Of a DNA stretch of 64,000 bases, positions 16,189-24,933 are shown piece after piece. How positions within the stretch are numbered: the first letter of the stretch is position 1; each line of letters starts with the position of its first letter. The notes beneath the pieces were generated by a model. The model ran no database searches. It was given only the letters and a program-made list of their open reading frames with translations, and was not told where the DNA came from. The position numbers were made by a program, and so were the translations under genes. The stretch is from CAYPHJ01 sp964410485 (GTDB taxonomy: Bacteria > Desulfobacterota > Binatia > UBA9968). The stretch lies in assembly GCA_964410485.1 (NCBI GenBank), contig CAYPHJ010000012.1:1-64000 (forward strand), read 5' to 3'.

Positions 16189-17564
16189 AATTCTTCGCGC
16201 TCGGTGTAATTCTCAAAACGAGTAAAGTCGCTCAGGAAAGACAACTTGACGGTATCGATGGGGCCGTTCCGCTGCTTGGCCACGATCACCTCGGCGATTC
16301 CCTTGATGTTTTCATCCTTCGGATTGTAGACCTCTTCGCGGTAGATGAACATGATCACATCGGCGTCCTGCTCAATGGCGCCTGACTCTCTCAGGTCCGA
16401 CATCATGGGCCGGCGGTCGCCACGATCCTCCACGCGCCGATTGAGCTGTGATATGGCGATTACGGGAACGTTCAACTCCTTTGCGAGTGCCTTGAGCGAA
16501 CGCGAGATTTCCGAAATCTCCTGCTCGCGATTGGCGGCATTGCCCATGCCGCGCATGAGTTGAAGATAATCGACGACGAGTAGTCCGACTTTCTTGCTTC
16601 GGTCGCGCACCAGGCGGCGGGCTTTCGCGCGGAGCTCGAGAATCGAGATGGCCGGTGTATCATCGATATAGATAGGGGCCTCGTGCAGCCGGCCGGCAGC
16701 TTTGGCAAGGCTCGGAAAGTCCCGCTCGGCGAGATAACCGGACCTCACTTTTGCATTGTTGACCCGAGCCTCGGAGCACAGCATGCGCAGCACTAACTGT
16801 TCTTTAGCCATTTCGAGAGAGAAGACGGCGACGCCAACTCCGGCAAAAGCCGCGTGGGTCGCAACATTGAGGCTGAACGCGGTCTTGCCCATGCTCGGCC
16901 GCCCGGCGACGATAATCAGGTCAGACGGCTGCAGTCCCGCGGTGAGCCGGTCCAAATCGTCGTACCCGGTCGGCACGCCCGTTACCAGTTCCTTTCGCTC
17001 ATAGAGTTTTTCGACAGTTTTGAGCGTGTCTTTGATCATGTCGCCGACCACGACGAATGAAGCCTTGACCTTTTTTTCCGAAATATCGAAGATCACTTTT
17101 TCGGCAGTGTCGAGGAATTCTTCAACATTCCCCTGCTCTTCGAAGCCGCGGGTAGCAATCTCTGTGGCGGCGTTGATCAAGTGACGTAAGATCGATTTCT
17201 CGCGCACGATCCGGGCATAATAGGAGATGTTGGCGGCGGTAGGCACAAAATCGGCCAGCGCAGCCAAATACGCCGCGCCGCCGACGCTTTCCAACTCCCC
17301 GCGACTCTTAAGGAACTCGCTGAGGGTAATGAGATCCACCGGCTCGCTGCGATCCGAAAGCTCAATCATGGCGCGAAGAACCTTGCGGTGAGATTCTCGG
17401 TAGAAATCCTCGGGCCGAAGCAGTTCTACCACCAGATTGATCGCTTCGTTATCGAGTAGAATGCCTCCCAAAACCGAAGATTCGGCCTCGAGATTTTGCG
17501 GGGGGACCTTGCGCAGGTTGTCGTCTAAACCGGCCATCGACTGGTGGGCTTGCCTTGTAGACAC
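16164..17564 (-). CDS. dnaB: replicative DNA helicase DnaB
   Basis: A 466-residue hexameric helicase. The N-terminal primase-interaction domain (PPQNLEAESSVLGGILLD) is followed by the RecA-like ATPase with GRPSMGKTAF (Walker A), VVDYLQLM (Walker B) and ISQLNRRVE. No intein is present. Translation may begin at GTG 17564 or ATG 17537; neither has a clear ribosome site. An AT-rich stretch upstream (17595-17660) could hold its promoter. Confidence 0.96.
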   Translation of the reverse strand: MSTRQAHQSMAGLDDNLRKVPPQNLEAESSVLGGILLDNEAINLVVELLRPEDFYRESHRKVLRAMIELSDRSEPVDLITLSEFLKSRGELESVGGAAYLAALADFVPTAANISYYARIVREKSILRHLINAATEIATRGFEEQGNVEEFLDTAEKVIFDISEKKVKASFVVVGDMIKDTLKTVEKLYERKELVTGVPTGYDDLDRLTAGLQPSDLIIVAGRPSMGKTAFSLNVATHAAFAGVGVAVFSLEMAKEQLVLRMLCSEARVNNAKVRSGYLAERDFPSLAKAAGRLHEAPIYIDDTPAISILELRAKARRLVRDRSKKVGLLVVDYLQLMRGMGNAANREQEISEISRSLKALAKELNVPVIAISQLNRRVEDRGDRRPMMSDLRESGAIEQDADVIMFIYREEVYNPKDENIKGIAEVIVAKQRNGPIDTVKLSFLSDFTRFENYTEREEFYEDAEEA

Positions 17565-17714
17565 TTCATGCGACTTGAAACGTTCACAATAGTCGCCGTT
17601 CCCTTAAAAATAAAAACATCGCGACGCTACACCAAAGAAAATAAAAAGCAAGAAAAAATTCGCCGCATGTCAAAATTTGTGATGATTGGGCCTTGGAAAC
17701 AGGGGCTCACCCCC

Positions 17715-18068
17715 CTAGCCCGTCCTGAACTCGGCGGAGACGGTCGTGTGAATACCGCCGCGAATGTTGAAATCACCGACGACGGTCATCTTCTTTGGTT
17801 GACAAGCTTTAACCAAATCATCGAGAATTTGGTTAACGACAGCTTCATGAAATGTTCCTTCATCGCGAAAAGACCAGAGATAGAGTTTGAGCGATTTAAG
17901 CTCGATACAAAGCCTGGCCGGCACATAGGATATCCGAATCGTTGCGAAGTCAGGTTGTCCGGTCCGGGGACACACGCAGGTGAACTCGGGACATTCCATC
18001 CTGACCTCGTAGTCGCGCTCCGGGCGAGGGTTGGAAAAAGTTTCGAGTGATCGGACCGGCTTGATCAT
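17715..18068 (-). CDS. queF: preQ0 reductase QueF
   Basis: A 117-residue unimodular NADPH-dependent 7-cyano-7-deazaguanine reductase of the queuosine pathway. CPRTGQPDF carries the cysteine that forms the thioimide with preQ0, and ELKSLKLYLWSFRDEG is the QueF signature, followed by the HE of GTFHE. Upstream sequence shows no recognisable preQ1 riboswitch. Confidence 0.94.
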   Translation of the reverse strand: MIKPVRSLETFSNPRPERDYEVRMECPEFTCVCPRTGQPDFATIRISYVPARLCIELKSLKLYLWSFRDEGTFHEAVVNQILDDLVKACQPKKMTVVGDFNIRGGIHTTVSAEFRTG

Positions 18069-18255
18069 GGCCGTATGTTAACGCAAGGCCGTCGTTTTTC
18101 CAATTCGAGTCGTAACGTCACGGCTGACCGCGGCTATGTCGAAATCAAGCGCGATTGACCGCGGCAAACTATTCGCACAACCTCGAAGTCTGGACGACTT
18201 GACATCAAATATGCCCGATGATACCGCCGTACGGGGCAGGAGGCGCAAGGTGATC

Positions 18256-19023
18256 ATGCTCAAAGAGCCACAATCCGGAAAACAAATGAATTCAAGTGAA
18301 GCCCGAGCTTACGTGGATTATCTCTATTCCAGTGTGGCCAGCGGTTGGCGGGAAAAGATCCATAATGGTTCGTTTATGGAACAGCTTCGCTCCGGGCAAT
18401 TGCCCGTCCCCGTCATCCGGCAGTTTTTCAGGAACTGGGGGCGCTTCTCATTGGAAATGAGCGCTCTCAACGCTTTTTCCTATTACACCCATTTGCCCTT
18501 TTTCGTTCGAAACTTCGATTTGTTGGGTCCGTTCTGCAAGAAGATCGGAGACGCTTTAACTTCACCCCGGGCCCCGGGTCACGTGTTGGTTCTGCTTCAG
18601 ACAGCCGCAGCGCTGCGATTGAGCCGCAAGGAGGTTTTGGGCGATCCATCTTTACCCACTGCTCGGGCCATCAATGATTTTTGTCACCGAATATATATCG
18701 GCGGCTCCCTCATCGAGTTGTGGGGCTTGCATCTTTTTGATGAGACTTTGTCTCAATGGCGGGCCGAGTGGTTCACGGCACTGACGAGACATTATGGCTT
18801 TACCACAGAACAGACGGCTTATTTTGCCCGTGACGAAACCCTGCAAAACAGCCGAGGGTCGGAAGCGGATAGCGAGGGGTTCAATCAGACCGTGCTGCAG
18901 CGGGCGCTGGAGAATGGCCCGGTGGAGTTTCGCGCCGGCTACTCGCTCGAATACTGTGCTCTCACGATGCTGGAGCTGCAGGCTCAGATGAAACAAGCGG
19001 CGATGGATCATCCGTATCCGTGA
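18256..19023 (+). CDS. TenA/PqqC-like (heme-oxygenase fold) protein
   Basis: An all-helical protein of 255 residues resembling the TenA/PqqC/CADD superfamily, which includes thiaminases, PQQ synthase and diiron oxygenases. Histidine- and glutamate-rich helices (for example NWGRFSLEMSALNAF and FRAGYSLEYCALTMLE) fit that fold. The ATG at 18256 has AAGGTGA six bases upstream; an in-frame ATG at 18136 would add 40 residues. ThiE is 3 kb away but not in the same operon, so a role in thiamine metabolism is only a possibility. Confidence 0.65.
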   Translation: MLKEPQSGKQMNSSEARAYVDYLYSSVASGWREKIHNGSFMEQLRSGQLPVPVIRQFFRNWGRFSLEMSALNAFSYYTHLPFFVRNFDLLGPFCKKIGDALTSPRAPGHVLVLLQTAAALRLSRKEVLGDPSLPTARAINDFCHRIYIGGSLIELWGLHLFDETLSQWRAEWFTALTRHYGFTTEQTAYFARDETLQNSRGSEADSEGFNQTVLQRALENGPVEFRAGYSLEYCALTMLELQAQMKQAAMDHPYP

Positions 19024-19027
19024 ATAC

Positions 19028-19075
19028 AGCCATGGAGTGTTGGAGTACTGGAGCATTGGACTATTGAATAATTCG
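19028..19075. repeat. GGAGTACTGGAG spacer repeat, single arm
   Basis: Tandem octamer-like words GGAGTGTT GGAGTACT GGAGCATT. It is one of four copies, with others at 32838, 45228 and 47065. This copy has only one arm. Confidence 0.7.
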
Positions 19076-19105
19076 GGCTAGAATCCTTCAGAGTTGAGTT
19101 GTCTC

Positions 19106-20059
19106 ATGGAACAGCCGGTCGCTTGCGAGCCCATAGCCAATGCCAGCGCCATCATTTTGTCCGGCGGCAAAAGTTCGCGTATGGGACATCCCAAAGCGCT
19201 CATGCTCTTTGATGGCGTGCCGCTCATTCTACACATCATCCACGCGCTGCAACATCTGTTTTCCGAAACGGTGGTAGTCGCTGCACCGGGTCAAGAACTG
19301 CCGGCGCTTCCGGCGAAGCTCGTCCGTGACGAGGTCCCTTATCGAGGTCCGGTCGGCGGCATCTACTATGGACTCAAAGCGGCCTCCGGGAAGTTTTCCT
19401 TCGTGACGTCATGCGACGTGGCTTTCATCAACCTTCCGCTGATCTCACATCTCGTCTCACGCCTGTCGGGCTGCGATGTCGTCGTACCCTTGTGGAAGGA
19501 ACGGCTTCAGCCCCTCCACGCGGTGTATCGCAGGCGCGTGCTGCCACTTCTGAAAGAACAGTTGGATCGCGAAGAGCTGCGGCCCGTTTTCCTCTATGAC
19601 AAAGTCGAAACTACCAGAGTGGACGAAACGGAAATTCGGCGTTTTGATCCCGAGGGCTTGAGTTTTTTCAACATGAATACCCCGGAAGACTACCAGCGGG
19701 CCCTCGATCGGTGGCGCCGACTCAGGGAGAAATCAATCAAGGATAGAGACACGAACACCGCGCGCTCCTCGAACCCTGGTGTCCTTGTCACCGTGGAGCT
19801 ATTCGGCGTGCCGCGTCTGCTTGCCAAGACCGCTGCGATTCCTTTATCGTTGCCTCAGGATGCCACACTCGCGGACGTGTTTTCAGCTCTTGCGGAAAGG
19901 CTTCCGATCTTGGTCGGCCGCATCATCAGCGCCGAGAGGGACAGCCTTTCAAGAGGCTATGCATGCAACCTCAACGGCCTGGAGTTCGTTAAGAATGCAA
20001 GCGCGAAGATGCATTCCGGTGACAGGGTCTTTATTCTTTCCGCGGATGCTGGCGGTTAG
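19106..20059 (+). CDS. MobA-MoaD fusion protein
   Basis: Two domains of molybdopterin cofactor maturation in one chain of 317 residues. Residues 1-205 resemble the GTP:molybdopterin guanylyltransferase MobA, with LSGGKSSRMGHPK as the nucleotide loop and the acidic TSCDVAF motif. Residues about 222-317 are a beta-grasp MoaD/ThiS-type domain ending exactly in Gly-Gly (SADAGG), the thiocarboxylate carrier terminus. The ATG at 19106 is chosen; an in-frame TTG four codons earlier is less likely. The tungsten-type AOR gene follows at 99 nt, so the carrier may serve tungstopterin synthesis. The fusion is visible directly; functional coupling is inference. Confidence 0.85.
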   Translation: MEQPVACEPIANASAIILSGGKSSRMGHPKALMLFDGVPLILHIIHALQHLFSETVVVAAPGQELPALPAKLVRDEVPYRGPVGGIYYGLKAASGKFSFVTSCDVAFINLPLISHLVSRLSGCDVVVPLWKERLQPLHAVYRRRVLPLLKEQLDREELRPVFLYDKVETTRVDETEIRRFDPEGLSFFNMNTPEDYQRALDRWRRLREKSIKDRDTNTARSSNPGVLVTVELFGVPRLLAKTAAIPLSLPQDATLADVFSALAERLPILVGRIISAERDSLSRGYACNLNGLEFVKNASAKMHSGDRVFILSADAGG

Positions 20060-20107
20060 AACGATGAAAGCAGAAACCGAAATTAACCGCAGCGCTTCCG
20101 GGCGACG

Positions 20108-20146
20108 CCCTTATTCACCCTCTCCCATTGGGAAAGGGCAAGGCTG
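20108..20146. repeat. CACCCTCTCCC palindromic repeat
   Basis: CACCCTCTCCCATTGGGA and following AAAGGGCAAGG form a short inverted repeat in the MobA-MoaD/AOR spacer. It is similar to the element that encodes the tail of the MFS transporter near 48.7 kb. Confidence 0.55.
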
Positions 20147-20158
20147 AGGTCCTTCCAT

Positions 20159-21958
20159 ATGTATGGCTTTTATGGCCGCCTGCTTCACATCGACTTGAAC
20201 AGCGGAAAGACATCGTGGCAAGAGCTAAAGGAATCGCGGTTGCGCGCCTTCCTTGGCGGCATCGGCCTCGGCACGAGCCTGCTCTATGAGCACGCGCCGC
20301 CCGGCGTCGAACCGCTTTCTGCCCACAATCCCCTGATTTTTGCCACTGCTCCGCTCGTCGGCACTGGTCTGACCACGACTGCCAAGTTCGCCGTCGTCAC
20401 CAAGTCGCCGCTTACCGGATTTATTGCCGATTCACTGTCTTCCAGCCACTTTGCGCTCGAACTCAAGCGCAGCGGCCTGGATGCTCTGGTGATCACCGGC
20501 CGGGCGCCGTCCATGACTTACGTGTGGATTCATGATGGGCGCGTGGAAATGAGGGCAGCCGATCATCTGTTGGGCAAAAGTCCAGGCGAAAGTGAATCGG
20601 TCATTCGATCCGAGCTGAACTCTTCGGCAGCAAGGGTAGCAGCTATTGGGAAAGCGGGTGAAAGCCTCGTGCGATTCGCCACAATTAGCAACGAAGGGCG
20701 CCATGCGGGCCGCGGTGGCGTCGGTGCCGTAATGGGCGCCAAAAATCTGAAGGCCATCGCTGTTTGCGGCCAGCAGGTAACATCCGAAGCCGATCCAGAC
20801 GGCGTTGCCCTTATCGCCAACGCGCTGCGCCAGCAGAGCCTTGGTTCGCTCACCGAAAAATACCGCCATATCGGCACCGTGGCCAACTTGGCTGTGTTCA
20901 ACCGGCTTGGCAGTTTACCGGCACGCAACTTCCAACAATCGACGTTCGAAGATTCTGAGGCGTTGAGCGGCGAAGCTCTAACAGAAAACAATTTTAGCCG
21001 CCGGCACGGCTGCGCGTGCTGCACGATCCGCTGCGAACGCCTATTCAAGTCACTCACCGGCCAGGAGCAACGGCTGGAATACGAAACCTTGTTTGCACTA
21101 GGACCGCTTTGCGGCATCAAAGATCCGGAAGTGGTGCTTCAAGCCGCTCGTCTGTGCGACTTCTACGGTCTCGACACGATCAGCACCGGGGGTACATTGT
21201 CTTGGGCAATGGAGTGTAGCGAGAAGGGACTACTGCCCGAAGCGCGCAAACTCGGCCTGCGTTTTGGGGAGCCGGATGCGTTTCTCGCCGCCATACCGAC
21301 CATCGCGACGCGAAAAGGCCTGGGCACGCTCCTGGCGGAAGGGTCGCGGCGGGCTGCGCTCGAAGCTGGGGGAGAAACTTCCTACTGGGCAATGCACGTT
21401 AAGGGGCTCGAGTTGCCAGGATACGAGCCACGCAGTTTGAAGACCATGGCTCTGGGTCTGGCTGTCAGTCCGCGCGGTGCCTGCCACAACCGCTCTGGTG
21501 CCTACGAGGCCGACTTCTCGGGTGAAGTTGATCGCCTACGGGGCGATGCTGCCAGAGGTGCTTTGGTCGTTGCGTCAGAGGATTTCGCGGCCGTGCTGGA
21601 CTCGTTGATTATCTGCAAGTTCCTGCGCAAGTGCTTCAGAGACTTCTACAGTGAGGCCGCCGAACTCCTCGGCAAAGTCACTGGCTGGGACTGTTCGAGC
21701 ACGGAGTTGAAGCGCATTGGCGAACGGATTCACACTCTCAAGAAACTTTTCAACGTTCGCGAGGGCTGGCAGCCCGCGGATGACTGGCTGCCAGAGCGTC
21801 TAATAGCCGAGACTCTTCCGACCGGAGTGGCCCAGGGAGTAGGGTTAACACCCGGCGAGCTACGCGAAATGATCCAGAGCTATTACAAAGCCAGAAAATG
21901 GAATGAAAACGGATTCATTCCAGCCGAAAAATTGAAGGAACTGGGAATCTCCAGGTAA
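20159..21958 (+). CDS. tungsten-type aldehyde:ferredoxin oxidoreductase family protein
   Basis: A 599-residue AOR-family enzyme, which oxidises aldehydes to acids with ferredoxin using a tungsten bis-pyranopterin. GRHAGRGGVGAVMGAKNLKA is the pterin-binding block. Cys285, Cys288 and Cys292 (CACCTIRC) with a distal cysteine in SLIICKF bind the [4Fe-4S] cluster; the spacing is that of the archaeal enzyme. The N-terminus MYGFYGRLLHIDL is typical and TGAGGT lies upstream of the ATG. The MobA-MoaD fusion lies before it and the tungstate uptake genes after it. The exact substrate is unknown, and some family members act on other aldehydes or aromatic acyl compounds. Confidence 0.93.
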   Translation: MYGFYGRLLHIDLNSGKTSWQELKESRLRAFLGGIGLGTSLLYEHAPPGVEPLSAHNPLIFATAPLVGTGLTTTAKFAVVTKSPLTGFIADSLSSSHFALELKRSGLDALVITGRAPSMTYVWIHDGRVEMRAADHLLGKSPGESESVIRSELNSSAARVAAIGKAGESLVRFATISNEGRHAGRGGVGAVMGAKNLKAIAVCGQQVTSEADPDGVALIANALRQQSLGSLTEKYRHIGTVANLAVFNRLGSLPARNFQQSTFEDSEALSGEALTENNFSRRHGCACCTIRCERLFKSLTGQEQRLEYETLFALGPLCGIKDPEVVLQAARLCDFYGLDTISTGGTLSWAMECSEKGLLPEARKLGLRFGEPDAFLAAIPTIATRKGLGTLLAEGSRRAALEAGGETSYWAMHVKGLELPGYEPRSLKTMALGLAVSPRGACHNRSGAYEADFSGEVDRLRGDAARGALVVASEDFAAVLDSLIICKFLRKCFRDFYSEAAELLGKVTGWDCSSTELKRIGERIHTLKKLFNVREGWQPADDWLPERLIAETLPTGVAQGVGLTPGELREMIQSYYKARKWNENGFIPAEKLKELGISR

Positions 21959-22027
21959 GTGACAAGGTTTTGCCTCTTTTTCTTCATAAACGAAAAAATT
22001 TGTAACTCGAGAGCAACCGGAGGGGCC

Positions 22028-22207
22028 ATGCCAACCGACGAAACACGCCGTGTACTTAAGGTATTCGGAGTTGCGGTCACTGCCTTTGAGGACGCGGTGG
22101 ACAAAGGATCCACCGCCGGTGACTTGAGTAAAGCAGAATTAGAGGTGCGCACGCGACTAGCAGAAGTCACAGCGCTGATCGAGCGGTTGCGCGCCAAAAC
22201 AAAGTGA
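22028..22207 (+). CDS. small hypothetical protein, 59 aa
   Basis: A 59-residue, mostly helical, charged protein starting at ATG 22028 with GGAGGGG five bases upstream, which makes translation plausible. It lies 69 nt after the AOR gene on the same strand. No family was recognised. Confidence 0.55.
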   Translation: MPTDETRRVLKVFGVAVTAFEDAVDKGSTAGDLSKAELEVRTRLAEVTALIERLRAKTK

Positions 22208-22456
22208 TCGTAAAGTGTTTAAATTTGCTCGCGCCATCTGTCCTCAGCCGTAAAACTTATCTGTTCCCCTAAGACGCTCCGTAGAGTCATCAGCACATCT
22301 CCCGTTCTTTACGAAAACCCTGTTGTCTAATTTTTCGTGTTCTCTCGGTGAGTTATTTGTAATCTTTTAGGCTTTTGAGTTATTTTTTGTAAGTATATTG
22401 CTTTTATTTTGAGAACGGGATATGAGGCCCCCATCAACGCTTGGCAGAGGAACGCA
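22208..22456. other. AT-rich spacer before the tup operon regulator
   Basis: The spacer is richer in A and T than its neighbours, especially 22318-22410, and probably holds the promoter of the regulator-tupABC operon. No confident -35/-10 pair with standard spacing and no clear terminator for the AOR transcript were found. Confidence 0.4.
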
Positions 22457-23356
22457 ATGCGCGAGCTGTTAAATACGAAGGAGATCGCCGAGTATCTCGG
22501 GATTAATGAGAAAAAGGTCTACTACTTGGCCAAAGCCGGGAAGCTCCCTTGTACGCGAGTTACGGGAAAATGGGTCTTCCCTAAAAATTTGATCGATCAA
22601 TGGATCGCGGAGAACAGCCGGGGAAGTGTCAAACATGACAGAAAAGAATACAAAAACTTTCTTCTCGCCGCAGGCAGCGATGATCCCAGCCTAGGAGTTC
22701 TGCGGAATCTCTTCGCATCCGATAGAACACCCGCGCATCTATTCGTGGCCACAGTTGGAAGCAGCGCAGGCCTTCAAACCATAGTCGACGGCTTGGCCGA
22801 TATCGCTTTTGCCCATCTCCTGGACCCTGCGCGAGGTGACTACAATCTGCCGTCTATTCAAAAGACGGTTCCTTCAGGCGTTGCCGTGGTGCCTCTTTTT
22901 CGCCGTGAGTTGGGCCTGCTCGTAGGGCCCGGCAATCCTCTAGGACTCCGCACGCTCTCGGATTTAACGCACCCACACGTTCGGATGATCAACCGGCAAG
23001 AGGGCTCGGGCACTCGGCACTATATCGATCACGAATTCACCAGGTTCGGCATCAGCCCCACCAGGATCAACGGATACAAGGATACGGTCTCTACTCATCT
23101 GGAAGCCGGTTTGAAGATACTGCATCACCAAGCAAACGCCGCAATAGCGACAGGGGCCGCCGCGCGTCTGCTATGCCTCGATTTCATTACTCTGACGCAC
23201 GAGCGGTTCGATATGATAATCCCGAAAGCACGCTTCTTCGCTCCAGCCGTTCAAGATCTTTTGGAAATTGTCGGGTCGACGGAATTCCGCGCGCAGGTGG
23301 ATGCACTGGGAGGATACGACACCTCGGAATCCGGTCGAATCGTTGGAGGTAATTAG
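22457..23356 (+). CDS. HTH plus periplasmic-binding-like domain regulator
   Basis: A 299-residue protein with an excisionase/MerR-like helix-turn-helix (residues 1-50; LLNTKEIAEYLGINEKKVYY) followed by a PBP-like ligand domain (about 75-290; EGSGTRHYIDHEF resembles the anion-binding loop of type 2 binding proteins). It has no signal peptide, so it is cytoplasmic. The ATG at 22457 has GAGG seven bases upstream. It stops one base before tupA and shares its operon. It is probably an oxyanion-responsive repressor or activator of tungstate uptake; the ligand is inferred from context. Confidence 0.8.
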   Translation: MRELLNTKEIAEYLGINEKKVYYLAKAGKLPCTRVTGKWVFPKNLIDQWIAENSRGSVKHDRKEYKNFLLAAGSDDPSLGVLRNLFASDRTPAHLFVATVGSSAGLQTIVDGLADIAFAHLLDPARGDYNLPSIQKTVPSGVAVVPLFRRELGLLVGPGNPLGLRTLSDLTHPHVRMINRQEGSGTRHYIDHEFTRFGISPTRINGYKDTVSTHLEAGLKILHHQANAAIATGAAARLLCLDFITLTHERFDMIIPKARFFAPAVQDLLEIVGSTEFRAQVDALGGYDTSESGRIVGGN

Positions 23357-23357
23357 A

Positions 23358-24218
23358 ATGCATGTAGGGAGCAAAAAGAAAGTTTTCGGTCTCGTCACTG
23401 CGGCTCTTGTCTTGGCATCGCCTTTTCACCTTCCGGCCGGAGAAGCCGTGAGCCGATCGGTCATCCTATCAACCACCACGAGCACACAGGATTCGGGGCT
23501 GCTGGACGTCCTCGTGCCGCTGTTTCAAAACAAGACAACCTATAAACTGAAAACGATTTCCGTCGGCACGGGTCAGGCGCTGGCGCTAGCGGCCAAGGGC
23601 GAGGCGGATCTGACGTTGGCTCACGCGCCGAGCCTTGAGAAAAAATATGTCGCCGAGGGAAAACTCCTCAATCGCCGTCTGGTCATGTACAACGATTTTG
23701 TTATCATCGGACCGCGCAACGACCCCGCAAAGATCAAGTCTACAAAGAGCAGCCTCGAGGCGTTGCGCCTCATCGCCAAAAGCCAAGCCAGATTCGTGTC
23801 ACGCGGCGACAATTCAGGCACCCACACGCTCGAAAAATCGCTCTGGAATCAGATAGGAATAGTGCCTGAGCGGCCTTGGTATATCGAGTCGGGCCAGGGA
23901 ATGGGCGCCACACTCGGTATCGCTAACGACCGCAACGCCTACACGATCACCGACCGCGGTACCTATCTCGCTTTTCTGAAGCGTCTGACGCTCGTCGTGT
24001 TGTTGGAGGGAGACACGCCCCTCTTGAATATCTACTCGGTGATGGAAGTAAACCCGGCCAATGGCCCGAGAATTAACGCAGCCGGAGGAAAAGCATTCGC
24101 CGATTTTATCGTTAACGCCGAAGCTCAGGCCGTGATCAAAATCTTCGGCATCGACAAATTCGGGCAGCCTTTATTCGTTCCTATTGCAGGAAAAAACGAA
24201 GGAGAAATCGGAGGCTGA
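23358..24218 (+). CDS. tupA: tungstate-binding protein TupA
   Basis: The periplasmic binding component of the tungstate ABC importer, 286 residues with an N-terminal signal peptide (basic start, hydrophobic core, cleavage near PAGEA). The family signature STTTSTQDSGLLDVL follows, and GDNSGTH and ESGQGMG are the remaining ligand-loop motifs. GGAGGT lies eight bases before the ATG. It is the first transporter gene after the HTH-PBP regulator. Confidence 0.93.
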   Translation: MHVGSKKKVFGLVTAALVLASPFHLPAGEAVSRSVILSTTTSTQDSGLLDVLVPLFQNKTTYKLKTISVGTGQALALAAKGEADLTLAHAPSLEKKYVAEGKLLNRRLVMYNDFVIIGPRNDPAKIKSTKSSLEALRLIAKSQARFVSRGDNSGTHTLEKSLWNQIGIVPERPWYIESGQGMGATLGIANDRNAYTITDRGTYLAFLKRLTLVVLLEGDTPLLNIYSVMEVNPANGPRINAAGGKAFADFIVNAEAQAVIKIFGIDKFGQPLFVPIAGKNEGEIGG

Positions 24219-24219
24219 G

Positions 24220-24933
24220 ATGGGACTGATCTGGGACGGGATCAAGGAGGCTCTCTGGCTTATCCTGAGGATCGACTCGGAGGTGCTCGGAATCACTTTG
24301 CTCTCGCTTCAGATTTCCGGAACGGCAACGCTGCTCTCTTTACTCATGGGTATACCGTTAGGAATTGCACTCGCGCGCACTCGTTTTCAGGGCCGGGGCC
24401 TTGTCGCGAGCCTGATCAACACGGGGATGGGCCTCCCGCCGGTTGTCGTCGGTCTATTTGTTTCGATCTTTCTCTGGCGCAGCGGTCCTTTGGGGTTTTT
24501 GGAACTGCTCTACACCCCGACCGCCATGGTCATTGCCCAGTTCATCATTGCCTTTCCGATCGTAGCCGGCCTGACAATGGCCGCCTTCCAGAGCTTGAAT
24601 CCGAATCTGAGCTTGCAGCTACTGGGCATCGGCGCTTCTCGGCTTCAACTGCTTTGGCTTCTAGCCAAAGAGGCAAAGCTGCCTCTGCTTGCAGCCGTGA
24701 TGGCCGGCTTTGGTGGAGTCATATCCGAGGTCGGAGCTTCGCTGATGGTAGGCGGGAATATCCGGGGACAGACGCGCGTGCTGACTACCGCCACAGTTCT
24801 GGAAACCAGCAAGGGCAACTTTGAGATTGCCATTGCTCTGGGCTTGATCCTTCTCGGCCTAACTTTCGTGGTGAATCTTTTTCTCACTCATTTCCAGCAG
24901 CGTGGTCAAACGAGATGGACGAAGCCCTGCTGA
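24220..24933 (+). CDS. tupB: tungstate ABC transporter permease TupB
   Basis: A 237-residue inner-membrane permease with about six hydrophobic helices and the EAA-like cytoplasmic loop LLGIGASRLQLLWLLAKEAKLP that contacts the ATPase. GEVGASLMVGGNI-type residues (SEVGASLMVGGNI) are typical of TupB/WtpB relatives. The ATG at 24220 has GGAGG upstream and lies one base after the tupA stop. Its end overlaps tupC by 19 nt. Confidence 0.92.
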   Translation: MGLIWDGIKEALWLILRIDSEVLGITLLSLQISGTATLLSLLMGIPLGIALARTRFQGRGLVASLINTGMGLPPVVVGLFVSIFLWRSGPLGFLELLYTPTAMVIAQFIIAFPIVAGLTMAAFQSLNPNLSLQLLGIGASRLQLLWLLAKEAKLPLLAAVMAGFGGVISEVGASLMVGGNIRGQTRVLTTATVLETSKGNFEIAIALGLILLGLTFVVNLFLTHFQQRGQTRWTKPC

